NCBI GenBank assembly: GCA_024643915.1
Contig: JAHEMB010000003.1
Location: forward strand, 7,637-22,167
DNA length: 14,531 nt
Direction: 5' to 3'
DNA from: Rhodothermaceae bacterium
GTDB lineage: Bacteria > Bacteroidota > Rhodothermia > Rhodothermales > JAHEMB01
Shown: in pieces, positions 1 through 6,245 of the stretch
How the letters are laid out: every line of letters begins with the position of its first letter
Position numbering within the stretch: position 1 is the stretch's first letter
Notes under the pieces: model-generated
Seen by the model: the letters and a program-made list of their open reading frames with translations, nothing else
Told to the model about the DNA's origin: nothing
Databases searched by the model: none
Translations under genes and position numbers: made by a program

Positions 1-447
1 GCCGGCACTCGTCACGTCCGCCGCGCCGTCGCCGTCGAAGTCTGCGCTGCCTATGAATTCTCCTGTGACGTATACGCCGCCAGCCTCGTCCAGGGCGAGG
101 CCGTTGCAGAAATCAGGGTCGGTCCCCCCGGCACGCTGCACCCAGCGCAAGGCGCCCTGAGCATCGTATTGGGCGAGAAAGATGTCATCCAGGCCGGCGC
201 TGGTGACGTCCGCCGTGCCGTCGCCATTGAAATCGGCGCCGCCCCGGAAGAAGCCCGTGACGTAGAGGACGCCCCCTTCATCCACCGCCAGGCCGACACC
301 TGTATCCATCTCCAGGCCGCCGGCACGCTGCACCCAGATCGCCTGCGCATAGGCCGGGGGCGAGATGCGCTGAAGCCCTGCGACAGCGAGGAGCACAAGC
401 AGGCGGCTGAGACAGCGGAGGCGGTGGCTGTTGCTACGCGGTTTCAT
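1..447 (-). CDS. SBBP-type beta-propeller repeat exported protein, N-terminal part (runs off window start)
   Basis: This frame is open from an ATG at 447 to the window edge (149 codons), so the C-terminus is missing. Residues 1-34 look like a signal peptide: a basic start, the hydrophobic stretch LLVLLAVAGL, then a cleavage site near AYA-Q. Two copies of a 64-residue repeat follow. Each starts (I/R)WVQRAGG (37-44, 101-108) and continues YVTGxFxGxADFxGDGxADVTSAG (62-85, 126-149), the pattern of SBBP/beta-propeller repeats. At DNA level the repeat is 192 bases long and nearly identical between copies (positions 1-33 match 193-225). Such proteins are secreted; the role is unknown, and a surface or T9SS-sorted protein is plausible, but the C-terminus needed to tell is outside. 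The ATG overlaps the ribD stop as ATGA, so translation is probably coupled to ribD. Confidence 0.85.
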   Translation of the reverse strand, partial: MKPRSNSHRLRCLSRLLVLLAVAGLQRISPPAYAQAIWVQRAGGLEMDTGVGLAVDEGGVLYVTGFFRGGADFNGDGTADVTSAGLDDIFLAQYDAQGALRWVQRAGGTDPDFCNGLALDEAGGVYVTGEFIGSADFDGDGAADVTSAG

Positions 448-1571
448 ATCAGATTCCGGTAGCCCCGGAAGAGCAGGTCGTCGCCAACCGCTTCCCAGCA
501 GTGCTCGGAGAAGGTGAGCGCGTCGGCCATGCGTGCGACGCCGAGCGAGGAGACCGATGGCGTACCCGCGCCGACCAGCTTCGGGGCGATGAAGGCGAAG
601 AAGCGATCCACCAGCCCGTGCCGGAAGAGAGCCGTCGCCAGGCCGGGGCCGGCTTCGACGAGGAGCGACTGGAGGGGCAGGCCGCCGCGCCCGCCGTCGC
701 GCCCGAGGCGGTCGAGGAGGGCGGCCAGATCGAAGTGATCACCGGCCACGGGCATGTGGAGGAGGCGCCCGCCTGCCGCCCGCAGGCCGTCCTCATAAAC
801 CGGCGTTGCCCCTTCGCCGACGACGGCGGTGGTGTGATCGGCGAAGGCATCGGTGAAAAGCTGGAGCGTGGACGGGAGCGTGCCCGCGCGGTCGAGCACG
901 AAACGGACGGGTTGCCGGCCCTCGCACAAGCGGACGGTGAGGGCGGGATCGTCGGCCCGAGCGGTGCCCCTGCCCACCAGAATGCCGTCGAGTTCGGCCC
1001 GCCACCGGTGCGTGAGGTGCCGCGCTGCCTCCCCGGATACCCACCGTGCATCGCCCGTTGAAGTGGCCACCTGGCCATCGAGCGTCTGGGCTATCTTGAG
1101 CGTGACGAGCGGGCGGCCCGTCGCTACGTGCTGTACGAACGCCTCATTCAGCCTCCGCGCTTCCTTTTCAAGCACGCCCGTGATGACCTCGACACCGTGC
1201 TCGTGCAGCCGCGCCAGTCCCTTCCCCGCCACGGCTGGAAACGGATCGGCCATGGCAACGACGACGCGGTGGATTTTCTTCTCCAAGATGAGGTCGGCGC
1301 ACGGCGGCGTCTTGCCCGTGTGACTGCACGGCTCCAGGTTGACGTAAAGGGTGGCCTGGCACAACGCCGCCGCCCCGTGCTGCCGCTCTGCTTCTGCGAT
1401 GGCGTGGACCTCGGCGTGGGGGCCGCCGTAACGCGCGTGCCACCCCTCGCCCAGCACCGCATCGTCCGGCCCGACGAGCACCGCCCCCACGAGCGGGTTG
1501 GGGCTGACGTGCCCGGCGCCGCGCGCAGCCAGTTCCAGGCACCGCCGTATCCATCGCTCGTGCGCGCTCAC
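444..1571 (-). CDS. ribD: Bifunctional riboflavin biosynthesis deaminase/reductase RibD
   Basis: RibD carries out two steps of riboflavin synthesis in the cytoplasm: deamination of the pyrimidine ring, then NADPH-dependent reduction of the ribosyl side chain. The N-terminal cytidine-deaminase-like domain has the zinc motif HAE at 52-54 and PCSHTGKTPPC at 81-91, giving ligands H52, C82 and C91 and the catalytic E54. The C-terminal reductase domain (about 155-375) has TLDGQVA, ARWVSG (175-180) and VGRGTARADDPALTVR (199-214). At 375 residues it is the usual length. The start is a GTG whose bases overlap the stop of the upstream gene (GTGA). The purine string GGAGGAGGT touches it, so the first GGAGG gives a spacing of about 4. 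No other riboflavin gene lies in the window. Confidence 0.97.
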   Translation of the reverse strand: MSAHERWIRRCLELAARGAGHVSPNPLVGAVLVGPDDAVLGEGWHARYGGPHAEVHAIAEAERQHGAAALCQATLYVNLEPCSHTGKTPPCADLILEKKIHRVVVAMADPFPAVAGKGLARLHEHGVEVITGVLEKEARRLNEAFVQHVATGRPLVTLKIAQTLDGQVATSTGDARWVSGEAARHLTHRWRAELDGILVGRGTARADDPALTVRLCEGRQPVRFVLDRAGTLPSTLQLFTDAFADHTTAVVGEGATPVYEDGLRAAGGRLLHMPVAGDHFDLAALLDRLGRDGGRGGLPLQSLLVEAGPGLATALFRHGLVDRFFAFIAPKLVGAGTPSVSSLGVARMADALTFSEHCWEAVGDDLLFRGYRNLI

Positions 1572-2227
1572 ACCTCCTCCACGTAAACCGGCAGGTCATC
1601 CAGTTGCCACGTCTCGAAATAGAATTTCTCCTCCGACCGGGCCTTCTGATACGGCAGGACGAAGCGCCGTACCCCCGCGCAGGGATGCCGCTCGAACGCC
1701 CCCACGAGCGCCTCCCGCGCCGGGAGCGACGCGAAAAAACTCCAGTCGAAGCCGTGGTGAGCGGGCTCGGGGAAGAAGGCGACGCCCGCCGTTTCGAGCA
1801 AGCGCCGGAGGGCCGGGAGCGCCTGCCGCCGGGGCACCTTAGCGGCAGCCATCAGCACCTCAGGCAGCACCGCTTCCTTGCCTGCGGCGAGCACCGCCGT
1901 CCTGGCAGGATTGCGCAGCACGCGTTGCACGGCTTCTTCGTCCAGCGCCTCCACGGCCCCCGCTTTGGTCGCGCGCATCCACCGCAAGCCCGCCAGCCAG
2001 TCGAGTAGAGGCGCCGTGAACGCCTCGGGATGAGCGAGCGCCGTCAGCCCCACCCACCCCGTGACCAGGTCGGTGCCGGCAAGGTAGCCCCGGTGGTAGG
2101 CCGGCCGCCCCAGGAGCGCCTCTAGCGAAAGCGGCGCGCCCTCCCGGCGGCGGGCGTCCGGATCGAGATCGGGCGCCAACGTCTCCAACGCCGCCGGCTC
2201 CTCATAGAAATACTTCAGGACGTCCAT
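1568..2227 (-). CDS. Unrecognised 219-residue protein, coupled to ribD
   Basis: I do not recognise a family. The ATG at 2227 (MDVLKYFYEEP) is preferred over an in-frame ATG at 2275, because the extra 16 residues would be encoded by the low-complexity octamer array upstream. The protein is Leu/Ala-rich and probably mostly helical in the middle (residues 75-150, with repeated Leu-Ala and Arg-Arg patches). It ends in an aromatic, acidic tail (FYFETWQLDDLPVYVEEV). No signal peptide or transmembrane segment is visible, so it is probably cytosolic. The stop TGA shares two bases with the GTG of ribD, a GTGA overlap that implies translational coupling. Whether it works with RibD cannot be told from sequence alone. 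Confidence 0.8.
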   Translation of the reverse strand: MDVLKYFYEEPAALETLAPDLDPDARRREGAPLSLEALLGRPAYHRGYLAGTDLVTGWVGLTALAHPEAFTAPLLDWLAGLRWMRATKAGAVEALDEEAVQRVLRNPARTAVLAAGKEAVLPEVLMAAAKVPRRQALPALRRLLETAGVAFFPEPAHHGFDWSFFASLPAREALVGAFERHPCAGVRRFVLPYQKARSEEKFYFETWQLDDLPVYVEEV

Positions 2228-2231
2228 CTTT

Positions 2232-2361
2232 GGGGAGTCGGAGAGTCGCGGAATCGGAGAGCGGGAGGATTGCAACGAGGAGCCGCAGAAACGCAGAAAG
2301 CCGGGAGGCCAGGGGATCGTCCACTCGTCGGCTCGTCCTTTCGTCGTTTCGCCGGCTCGTC
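2232..2361. repeat. Intergenic array of degenerate 8-base units (three word blocks)
   Basis: On the + strand three blocks follow each other with exact 8-base spacing inside each. Block one (2232-2255) reads GGGGAGTC, GGAGAGTC, GCGGAATC, and then decays. Block two (2285-2300) is GCAGAAAC, GCAGAAAG. Block three (2314-2361) has six units, GGATCGTC, CACTCGTC, GGCTCGTC, CTTTCGTC, GTTTCGCC, GGCTCGTC: three variable bases followed by TCGTC (TCGCC in one unit). The last unit contains part of the stop codon of the exported protein gene, and the first block ends 4 bases from the next start codon. The array therefore fills the whole gap between two leftward genes. There is no inverted partner here. Function is unknown. 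Confidence 0.85.
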
Positions 2362-2905
2362 AGTCCTTCCGCGTAAGGTTCATCTCCATGAACTGTTGCC
2401 ATGTCTGGCTGTCGGCTGAGAACGCGCCGATTTCGTTCCAACGCCCTTCCTCGTAGGTCATCGTATAGCGAACGTGGCCCTGCGGCACGTCGAAGCTCCA
2501 GACGAACTGCTCGTCGCCCATCTCCACGTCGGCATCGACGTAGCGGCCCTCGGCGGTGAAGCTGCGGAGAAGGTAGCGCCCCTGCTGCGCATCGTAGGAG
2601 AGGACGGCGAGGGCATCGTGCACCGTCACCGGCTCGTCGTAGCCCGCGCGCTGCTCCGTCCCGTGCCCCTCGATGAGGAGGACGTGGCCCCCGGCTTTGG
2701 GCTGGATGCGCTCGTGGACCTGGACCATGCTGGGCTCGCCCGGCCCCCTGCGCATCCACCCCTCCCCTTCCCACTCACCGACCATGAAGTCGAGTTTTTG
2801 CATCGCCTCCGAGGGCGGCACGGTCTGCGCCGCCACCGAAACGGTGAGGCCGAGGAGAAGCATCGCGCAGAGGCTTGCGCGGAGCAGCGTGTCGAACATT
2901 TTCAT
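2360..2905 (-). CDS. Small exported protein, DUF1579-like beta-barrel
   Basis: The 181-residue product begins with a clear Sec signal peptide (MKMFDTLLRASLCAMLLLGLTVSVAAQ, cleavage about VAA-Q), so it should be periplasmic or outer-membrane associated. The mature start LDFMVGEWEGEGW (38-50) matches the opening strand of DUF1579-like and related lipocalin-type barrels. After it comes a series of short alternating strands (HVLLIEGHG, LAVLSYDAQQGRYLLRSF, GHVRYTMTYEEGRWNEIG). No catalytic residue can be assigned. TGAGGAACC before the ATG is a weak ribosome site with usual spacing. The gene lies 33 bases after the SH3b gene and is probably co-transcribed with it. The family assignment rests on a short motif and overall look. 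Confidence 0.8.
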   Translation of the reverse strand: MKMFDTLLRASLCAMLLLGLTVSVAAQTVPPSEAMQKLDFMVGEWEGEGWMRRGPGEPSMVQVHERIQPKAGGHVLLIEGHGTEQRAGYDEPVTVHDALAVLSYDAQQGRYLLRSFTAEGRYVDADVEMGDEQFVWSFDVPQGHVRYTMTYEEGRWNEIGAFSADSQTWQQFMEMNLTRKD

Positions 2906-2938
2906 GGTTCCTCACGTGGATTTGGCAAAGCGGGAAGG

Positions 2939-4090
2939 TCAGGGCAGGTACGAGCCCCGCCGGGCCGAGGCTAGGCCGTCCGTTACGGCGCGGCGCACCG
3001 TGTCTGCGCGTTTGGTCGAGTCGGTCATGCTGGTAGCGGCGCGGAACTGAATATAGAGATCGAGCAGCCGGCTCTCGTCGGCGTCTTGCCAGGGCGTCGG
3101 GTCGGGGGAGCCGAGCCGTTCTACGGCGCGGGCCAGCGTGCCGGGGACGTGACCGGGGCGGTTGACGTGCTGATCCAGCAGCAGCGCCACGCCCAGCTCG
3201 GACGAGACGTAGTCGCCAATGAAGCGGTTGACGATCCGGCTCCGGGGGCTCCGGTAGAACAGATCGACGCGGCCCAGAGCGTGCTCGATCTGCACCTGCC
3301 GCACCACATCGTTGTGGCCGGCCATCCAGAAGCGATAGGCCCAGGCGAGGTTGCGCAGCCGCTCCTTCTGAGACGGCGTTCGCAGGCGCGTGCCGTTGAG
3401 GGTGAAGAATCCCGTAGGGAGCACGTCAGCGGTGAGGTTCACCCCCGTCACGTCGAGACCGAACTGGCCGAAATACGTTTGAAAGACGCCGAGGTCTTTT
3501 TCTTTGAGGCGCTGCAGCAGAGCCGGCAGCTCGCCCGCGCCGGTGCCGGCCCCGGCCGTCCACTGAAAGATGCCGAACGTGAGGAAGGCATTGTCCCACG
3601 TGTTGATCGCCTCCAGCTTGCCCTCGTTGGCCGACACGGCCTGCATCACCCGCAGCCGCGACGGGGAAAGCCCACCAAACCGCGCCCCGTTGGCCCGGAC
3701 GAAATCATCGATGGAGGTCGCGCCGAAGTTGAAGACGCCTCTCCTGAATTTCTTCGCGAAGCGCGTGCCGTCCGGGGCCACCCCCCTGTTGCTGTCGAAG
3801 CGGAAGGAGCCGGCGAGGGGGGGCAGGCCGGGGACGGACGGCACCACAGCCGGCGCCCCATCATCGGGCGGCGCTTCCTGCACCCGCTGGACGAAGTTGG
3901 CGCTGACGAATCCCTCCTGCCCGTCCACGAGCACGTGCAGCCATTCCCCCTGCTCTTCAATAATCTGTACGACCGTGCCTTTCGGCAAGGATTTGATGAC
4001 GTTCTGTTCCAGCGTGGTAGGCCCGGAGCGGAAATTGAGCCGCGTGGCGGACACGGTCCCTGTCATCGTCAAAGTCTCTGTCATCAACAT
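2939..4090 (-). CDS. SH3b domain plus lysozyme/chitosanase-like protein without signal peptide
   Basis: Residues about 8-70 form a bacterial SH3 (SH3b) domain: TVSATRLNFRSGP, then LPKGTVVQIIEEQGEWLHVLVDGQEGFVSANFV. These domains usually bind peptidoglycan. A Pro-rich linker (72-92) leads to a domain of about 280 residues with SANEGKLEAINTWDNAFLTFGIFQWTAG (153-180). The Glu156/Glu160, Trp165-Asp166 and Gln176-Trp177 cluster looks like the active-site region of lysozyme-like or chitosanase-like glycan hydrolases, but I cannot name the family. The N-terminus (MLMTETLTMTG) has no signal peptide, which is odd for a wall-acting enzyme. Either export is non-classical or lysis-dependent, or the protein is a contractile-system effector. 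GGAGGG lies about 10 bases before the ATG. Confidence 0.85.
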   Translation of the reverse strand: MLMTETLTMTGTVSATRLNFRSGPTTLEQNVIKSLPKGTVVQIIEEQGEWLHVLVDGQEGFVSANFVQRVQEAPPDDGAPAVVPSVPGLPPLAGSFRFDSNRGVAPDGTRFAKKFRRGVFNFGATSIDDFVRANGARFGGLSPSRLRVMQAVSANEGKLEAINTWDNAFLTFGIFQWTAGAGTGAGELPALLQRLKEKDLGVFQTYFGQFGLDVTGVNLTADVLPTGFFTLNGTRLRTPSQKERLRNLAWAYRFWMAGHNDVVRQVQIEHALGRVDLFYRSPRSRIVNRFIGDYVSSELGVALLLDQHVNRPGHVPGTLARAVERLGSPDPTPWQDADESRLLDLYIQFRAATSMTDSTKRADTVRRAVTDGLASARRGSYLP

Positions 4091-4131
4091 GATGCTGGCC
4101 CTCCAAATTTGTTGGGATCCGTTTACCCTGA

Positions 4132-4149
4132 TTACATTATGGCCCTCCA
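4132..4149 (-). promoter_or_regulatory. Start-stop mini-ORF (ATG TAA) with a duplicated ribosome-binding site
   Basis: On the minus strand the 10-mer TGGAGGGCCA occurs twice, at 4149-4140 and 4105-4096. The second copy serves the SH3b gene. The first is followed 2 bases later by ATG (4137-4135) and immediately TAA (4134-4132). This is a ribosome site leading to a two-codon start-stop frame about 45 bases before the real start. It could hold ribosomes in the leader or be a relic of a partial duplication. Only the sequence pattern is seen; activity is inference. Confidence 0.3.
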
Positions 4150-4156
4150 GAAAAGG

Positions 4157-4501
4157 TCAGGTTCTATCAATGTGCAGCATCTGAAAAGGAAATGAAAGAG
4201 GGGCGAAAGAAAAAGTCAGTTCCCGCGCGAGGCTTCGCGCACCCAGGCCGGTAGCCGGCACCCCGTGGGCGGCAACACTCGCCAGCAGCCTGTCGGTGAA
4301 GGCGAGAAGCGCTTCGGCGTCACACGCGAGCCCCGGCGGCACCGCCACCGCCGGCAGGTCGTCGAACGTCACGGCAACGGCGCGTTGCGGCGGCTGGGCT
4401 TGCAGAATCGGAGCGGCCTCCTGCGGGCGGGCCGGCAACAGAAAGGCAATGAGCAAAACGGCCGCCAGGAGTGGCAGGCCAAGGAAAAGAAAGCGCTTCA
4501 T
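4157..4501 (-). pseudogene. 3'-truncated polysaccharide deacetylase (NodB-like), N-terminal remnant
   Basis: The first 86 residues look like an exported polysaccharide deacetylase. There is an N-terminal membrane anchor or signal (MKRFLFLGLPLLAAVLLIAFLL), then RAVAVTFDDLP (40-50) with the metal/catalytic aspartates D47-D48, then a helix ending AAHGVPATG (77-85), where homologues continue into the second strand. After that the frame runs through unrelated sequence (LGARSLARELTFSFAPLSF) and stops at 114 residues. The usual catalytic domain is about 200 residues, and its His-box and remaining motifs are absent here and nowhere else in the window. The break point coincides with a perfect GC-rich palindrome. 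The product is probably inactive. GGAGGT directly touches the ATG. Confidence 0.75.
4205..4240 (-). terminator. GC-rich palindrome with a T-rich run at the deacetylase break point
   Basis: GCGCGA (4225-4230) and TCGCGC (4235-4240) pair perfectly around a 4-base loop. Reading leftwards, a run of five T inside a pyrimidine tract begins 8 bases after the stem (about 4215-4207). The gap between stem and T-run is larger than in a canonical intrinsic terminator. It may stop or pause the leftward transcript, or be a palindrome involved in the deletion that truncated the gene. Confidence 0.3.
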
Positions 4502-4528
4502 ACCTCCGGGGCTTGGGGGGAGAAGATA

Positions 4529-5002
4529 CTACATCGCGCCTGAATCTTGCGCGTCCTGCGCCCGCGTTGCCTCGTATTCTTCGATGTGCCGCTGCTTGAG
4601 GCGCTGGTAGGCCGGATCGGCGCGCACCGCGTCCCATTTATCCTTAAAGACGAGCGCCCCTTTCCGCTTTTCGGCATCGGCCCACGTCTGCGGCGCTACC
4701 GGCTCGCCCGCCACACGCTTCCGGCCGCCAGGATACTTGGCGTAGCGCATAGCCCGGGTGAAACCCATCTGCAAGTATTTCCGCGCCATGTCCATCCCCA
4801 CGAAATCCTCTTCGGCGCGGTAGGCCTCGTATCGTGCGAAAAGCGCCGCCGCCGATTTACTGGCCGCCGCCTCGTTCTTGAACGCCCAGAGCGGCAGCAG
4901 CTCGCTTTTGTAGGGCTGCACCTTGAAGACGCCCTGCTCTCCGCTCTGGTAGCGGTACTGCTCCGGGTGTGCGCGGAAGTCGATGTCGTATGCTACCGCC
5001 AT
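4529..5002 (-). CDS. DUF4385 family protein
   Basis: The 157-residue protein matches the DUF4385 pattern as I remember it: YDIDFRAHPEQYRY, GEQGVFKVQPYKSELLPLWAFK (21-42), FVGMDMARKYLQMGFTRAMRYAKYPGG (67-93), then a Lys-rich C-terminal part (KGALVFKDKWDAVRADPAYQRLKQRHIEEYE). The length fits the family. Its biochemical role is not known. The conserved Arg, Lys, Tyr and Trp suggest a small soluble protein that binds an acidic ligand, but that is a guess. No signal peptide is visible. The ATG at 5002 comes 3 bases after the stop of the cysteine hydrolase gene with no ribosome site of its own, so the two are probably one transcription unit with coupled translation. Confidence 0.85.
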   Translation of the reverse strand: MAVAYDIDFRAHPEQYRYQSGEQGVFKVQPYKSELLPLWAFKNEAAASKSAAALFARYEAYRAEEDFVGMDMARKYLQMGFTRAMRYAKYPGGRKRVAGEPVAPQTWADAEKRKGALVFKDKWDAVRADPAYQRLKQRHIEEYEATRAQDAQDSGAM

Positions 5003-5005
5003 CGT

Positions 5006-5605
5006 TCAAACCGCAGCGGCTTCGAGGTGGAGCGCCGCCAGGTCGAGGGCCTGGGAAGGGCGGGTATCTACGTCGAGGACGCGCTCCATGTACCCGAGGG
5101 CGTGTCGGTTCTCCGCCGGGTCGTTGGAAGCCACGGCGTCGGCGGGGACGAAGAGGCGGTAGCCGCGCATGTAGGCGTCGGCGGCGGTGAGCAGCACGCA
5201 GATGTCGCCGCTGAGGCCGGTCAGGATGAGCGTGCCCACGCCGAGGTGATCGAGCAAAACGGGGAGCGTGGTGCCGAAGAAGCCGGAGTGCTTCGGCTTG
5301 AGGACGAAGAAATCGTCGTCGTCGGGGTAAAGGCGTTCGGCGAGGGGCCGCCCCCGCACGCCGTCGCGCAGGCAGTGATCGAGCGTCTCGCGGAAGTTGG
5401 CACGCCACTGCCCGAAGTGATCGTTTACGTAAATCACCGGCAGGCCGGCGCTACGGGCACGCTTTTTCAGCACCGCGACCGTTTCCGCCGCCTTCAGGGC
5501 GTGAAGCAACAGCGCCTCGCCCCCCTCGAACTCGAGGTCGTTGATCCAGTCGATGAGCAGGAGGGCCGCCCCGCCTCGCTTTTCGTCCGTTCCGATACCG
5601 TGCAT
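5006..5605 (-). CDS. Isochorismatase-family cysteine hydrolase
   Basis: This 199-residue protein has the three catalytic residues of the isochorismatase/nicotinamidase superfamily. Asp19 lies in ALLLIDWIND, Lys103 in FVLKPKHSGFFGT and Cys136 in LTGLSGDICV, with the small residues before it where the cis-peptide bond normally lies. The fold is the usual single alpha/beta domain. The substrate cannot be told; members hydrolyse isochorismate, nicotinamide, ureidoglycolate-type amides or carbamates. The His/Asp metal triad of nicotinamidases is not clearly present, which argues against PncA. The sequence is cytosolic. The start MHGIG has AAGGAG touching the ATG, a spacing too short for standard pairing, but no better start exists before the first core strand. 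Confidence 0.9.
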   Translation of the reverse strand: MHGIGTDEKRGGAALLLIDWINDLEFEGGEALLLHALKAAETVAVLKKRARSAGLPVIYVNDHFGQWRANFRETLDHCLRDGVRGRPLAERLYPDDDDFFVLKPKHSGFFGTTLPVLLDHLGVGTLILTGLSGDICVLLTAADAYMRGYRLFVPADAVASNDPAENRHALGYMERVLDVDTRPSQALDLAALHLEAAAV

Positions 5606-5801
5606 CTCCTTCTTTCGCGTTGGTGCTACGCTGGGCTTTCACCGCGAGCGCCGCGCAGATATCCGGCAGGGTTGTAAAGAGGCTGCAATGGATGAGGAGG
5701 GCGAGCAGGGTAGTAAAAATGGTACGGCGGGGTCTTTCATGTTGAAACGTGATCCGGGGGTAATACAGACAGCAGTAACTTTGAACCATCGCAGGCACGC
5801 T
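5606..5801. other. Divergent intergenic region with a 13-base direct repeat
   Basis: This 196-base gap separates the leftward cysteine hydrolase and the rightward lipoprotein gene, so it should hold promoters for both. GCAGGGTTGTAAA (5666-5678) and GCAGGGTAGTAAA (5705-5717) differ at one base and are 39 bases apart. Read leftwards, one frame gives a hydrophobic stretch resembling a signal peptide (RRTIFTTLLALLIHCSLFTTL), offset by a frameshift from an ATG at about 5739. It continues only into an out-of-frame reading of the hydrolase gene, so I do not call a gene. Confidence 0.4.
5776..5783 (+). promoter_or_regulatory. Candidate Bacteroidota-type -7 box (TAACTTTG)
   Basis: TAACTTTG fits the Bacteroidota sigma-factor consensus TAnnTTTG exactly and would put the transcript start about 10 bases before the lipoprotein ATG at 5802. 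The expected upstream TTG element at 17-23 bases is absent; the nearest TTG (5742-5744) is 31 bases away. The assignment is therefore tentative. Confidence 0.35.
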
Positions 5802-6239
5802 ATGCACACGCTCCCTCTGTTTCTTCTCTTTTCCCTGGTGTTCGGCGGCTGCAACCTGCTGGGGGTGAGCGACGGTGACGTGCCGGACGACCCGGCGCGC
5901 ATTGCCTCCCTGACGACTGGGCAGTCGGCCTACGGCCCCGGCGCCGAGGTCGTGCTCCGGCTCGAGAACGAGACGAACCGCGCCCTCGGCTACAACCTCT
6001 GCCTCGTCGAGCTTCAGCAGCGGGTCGGCGGCGCCTGGCTCTCCCGGCCTGTTCTGGAAGAAAATGAAGCCTGCCCGTTGATCCTGGGCCTTCTTCAGCC
6101 GGGCGAAACGACCACCTACACACACCGTCTCCGAGCCGAGCTGCCTGAGGGCCGGTACCGCTTCAGGACAGAGGTGGAACGGATGGGCGCGCCGACGCGC
6201 GAGACGATTATCGGCAACGTCTTCAACCTCGTGCGATAG
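5802..6239 (+). CDS. Small lipoprotein with predicted beta-sandwich (Ig/BsuPI-like) domain
   Basis: The frame is open much further upstream, but MHTLPLFLLFSLVFGGC is a textbook lipoprotein signal with Cys17 as the lipidation site, so the start is 5802. The mature part is about 129 residues. Features are SAYGPGAEVVLRLENETNRALGYNLC, LLQPGETTTYTHRL and GRYRFRTEVE, the strand order seen in BsuPI-like and other Ig-type beta-sandwich proteins: 'Y-x-P-G-x-x-V' first strand, an 'LxPGxxxxY' strand, and a 'GxYRF' strand. Cys67 and Cys91 could form a disulfide. It probably sits in the periplasmic leaflet or at the cell surface. The gene is monocistronic, with a TAnnTTTG box just upstream, and ends 6 bases from the convergent epimerase gene. 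Confidence 0.85.
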   Translation: MHTLPLFLLFSLVFGGCNLLGVSDGDVPDDPARIASLTTGQSAYGPGAEVVLRLENETNRALGYNLCLVELQQRVGGAWLSRPVLEENEACPLILGLLQPGETTTYTHRLRAELPEGRYRFRTEVERMGAPTRETIIGNVFNLVR

Positions 6240-6245
6240 CGTACA

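Noticed and set aside
2228..2275. Longer start (2275) for the 219-residue protein
   Set aside because: The added residues (MQSSRSPIPRLSDSPK) are just the translation of the octamer array.
5006..5605. Nicotinamidase PncA
   Set aside because: The Asp-Lys-Cys triad is present, but the metal-binding Asp/His set of nicotinamidases is not clear, so only the broad family is named.
3086..5677. Long rightward open frames (about 370 codons each at 3086-4195 and 4547-5677)
   Set aside because: They lie antisense to well-supported genes, have Arg/Gly/His/Glu-rich composition typical of reverse readings of GC-rich codons, and show no recognisable motif.
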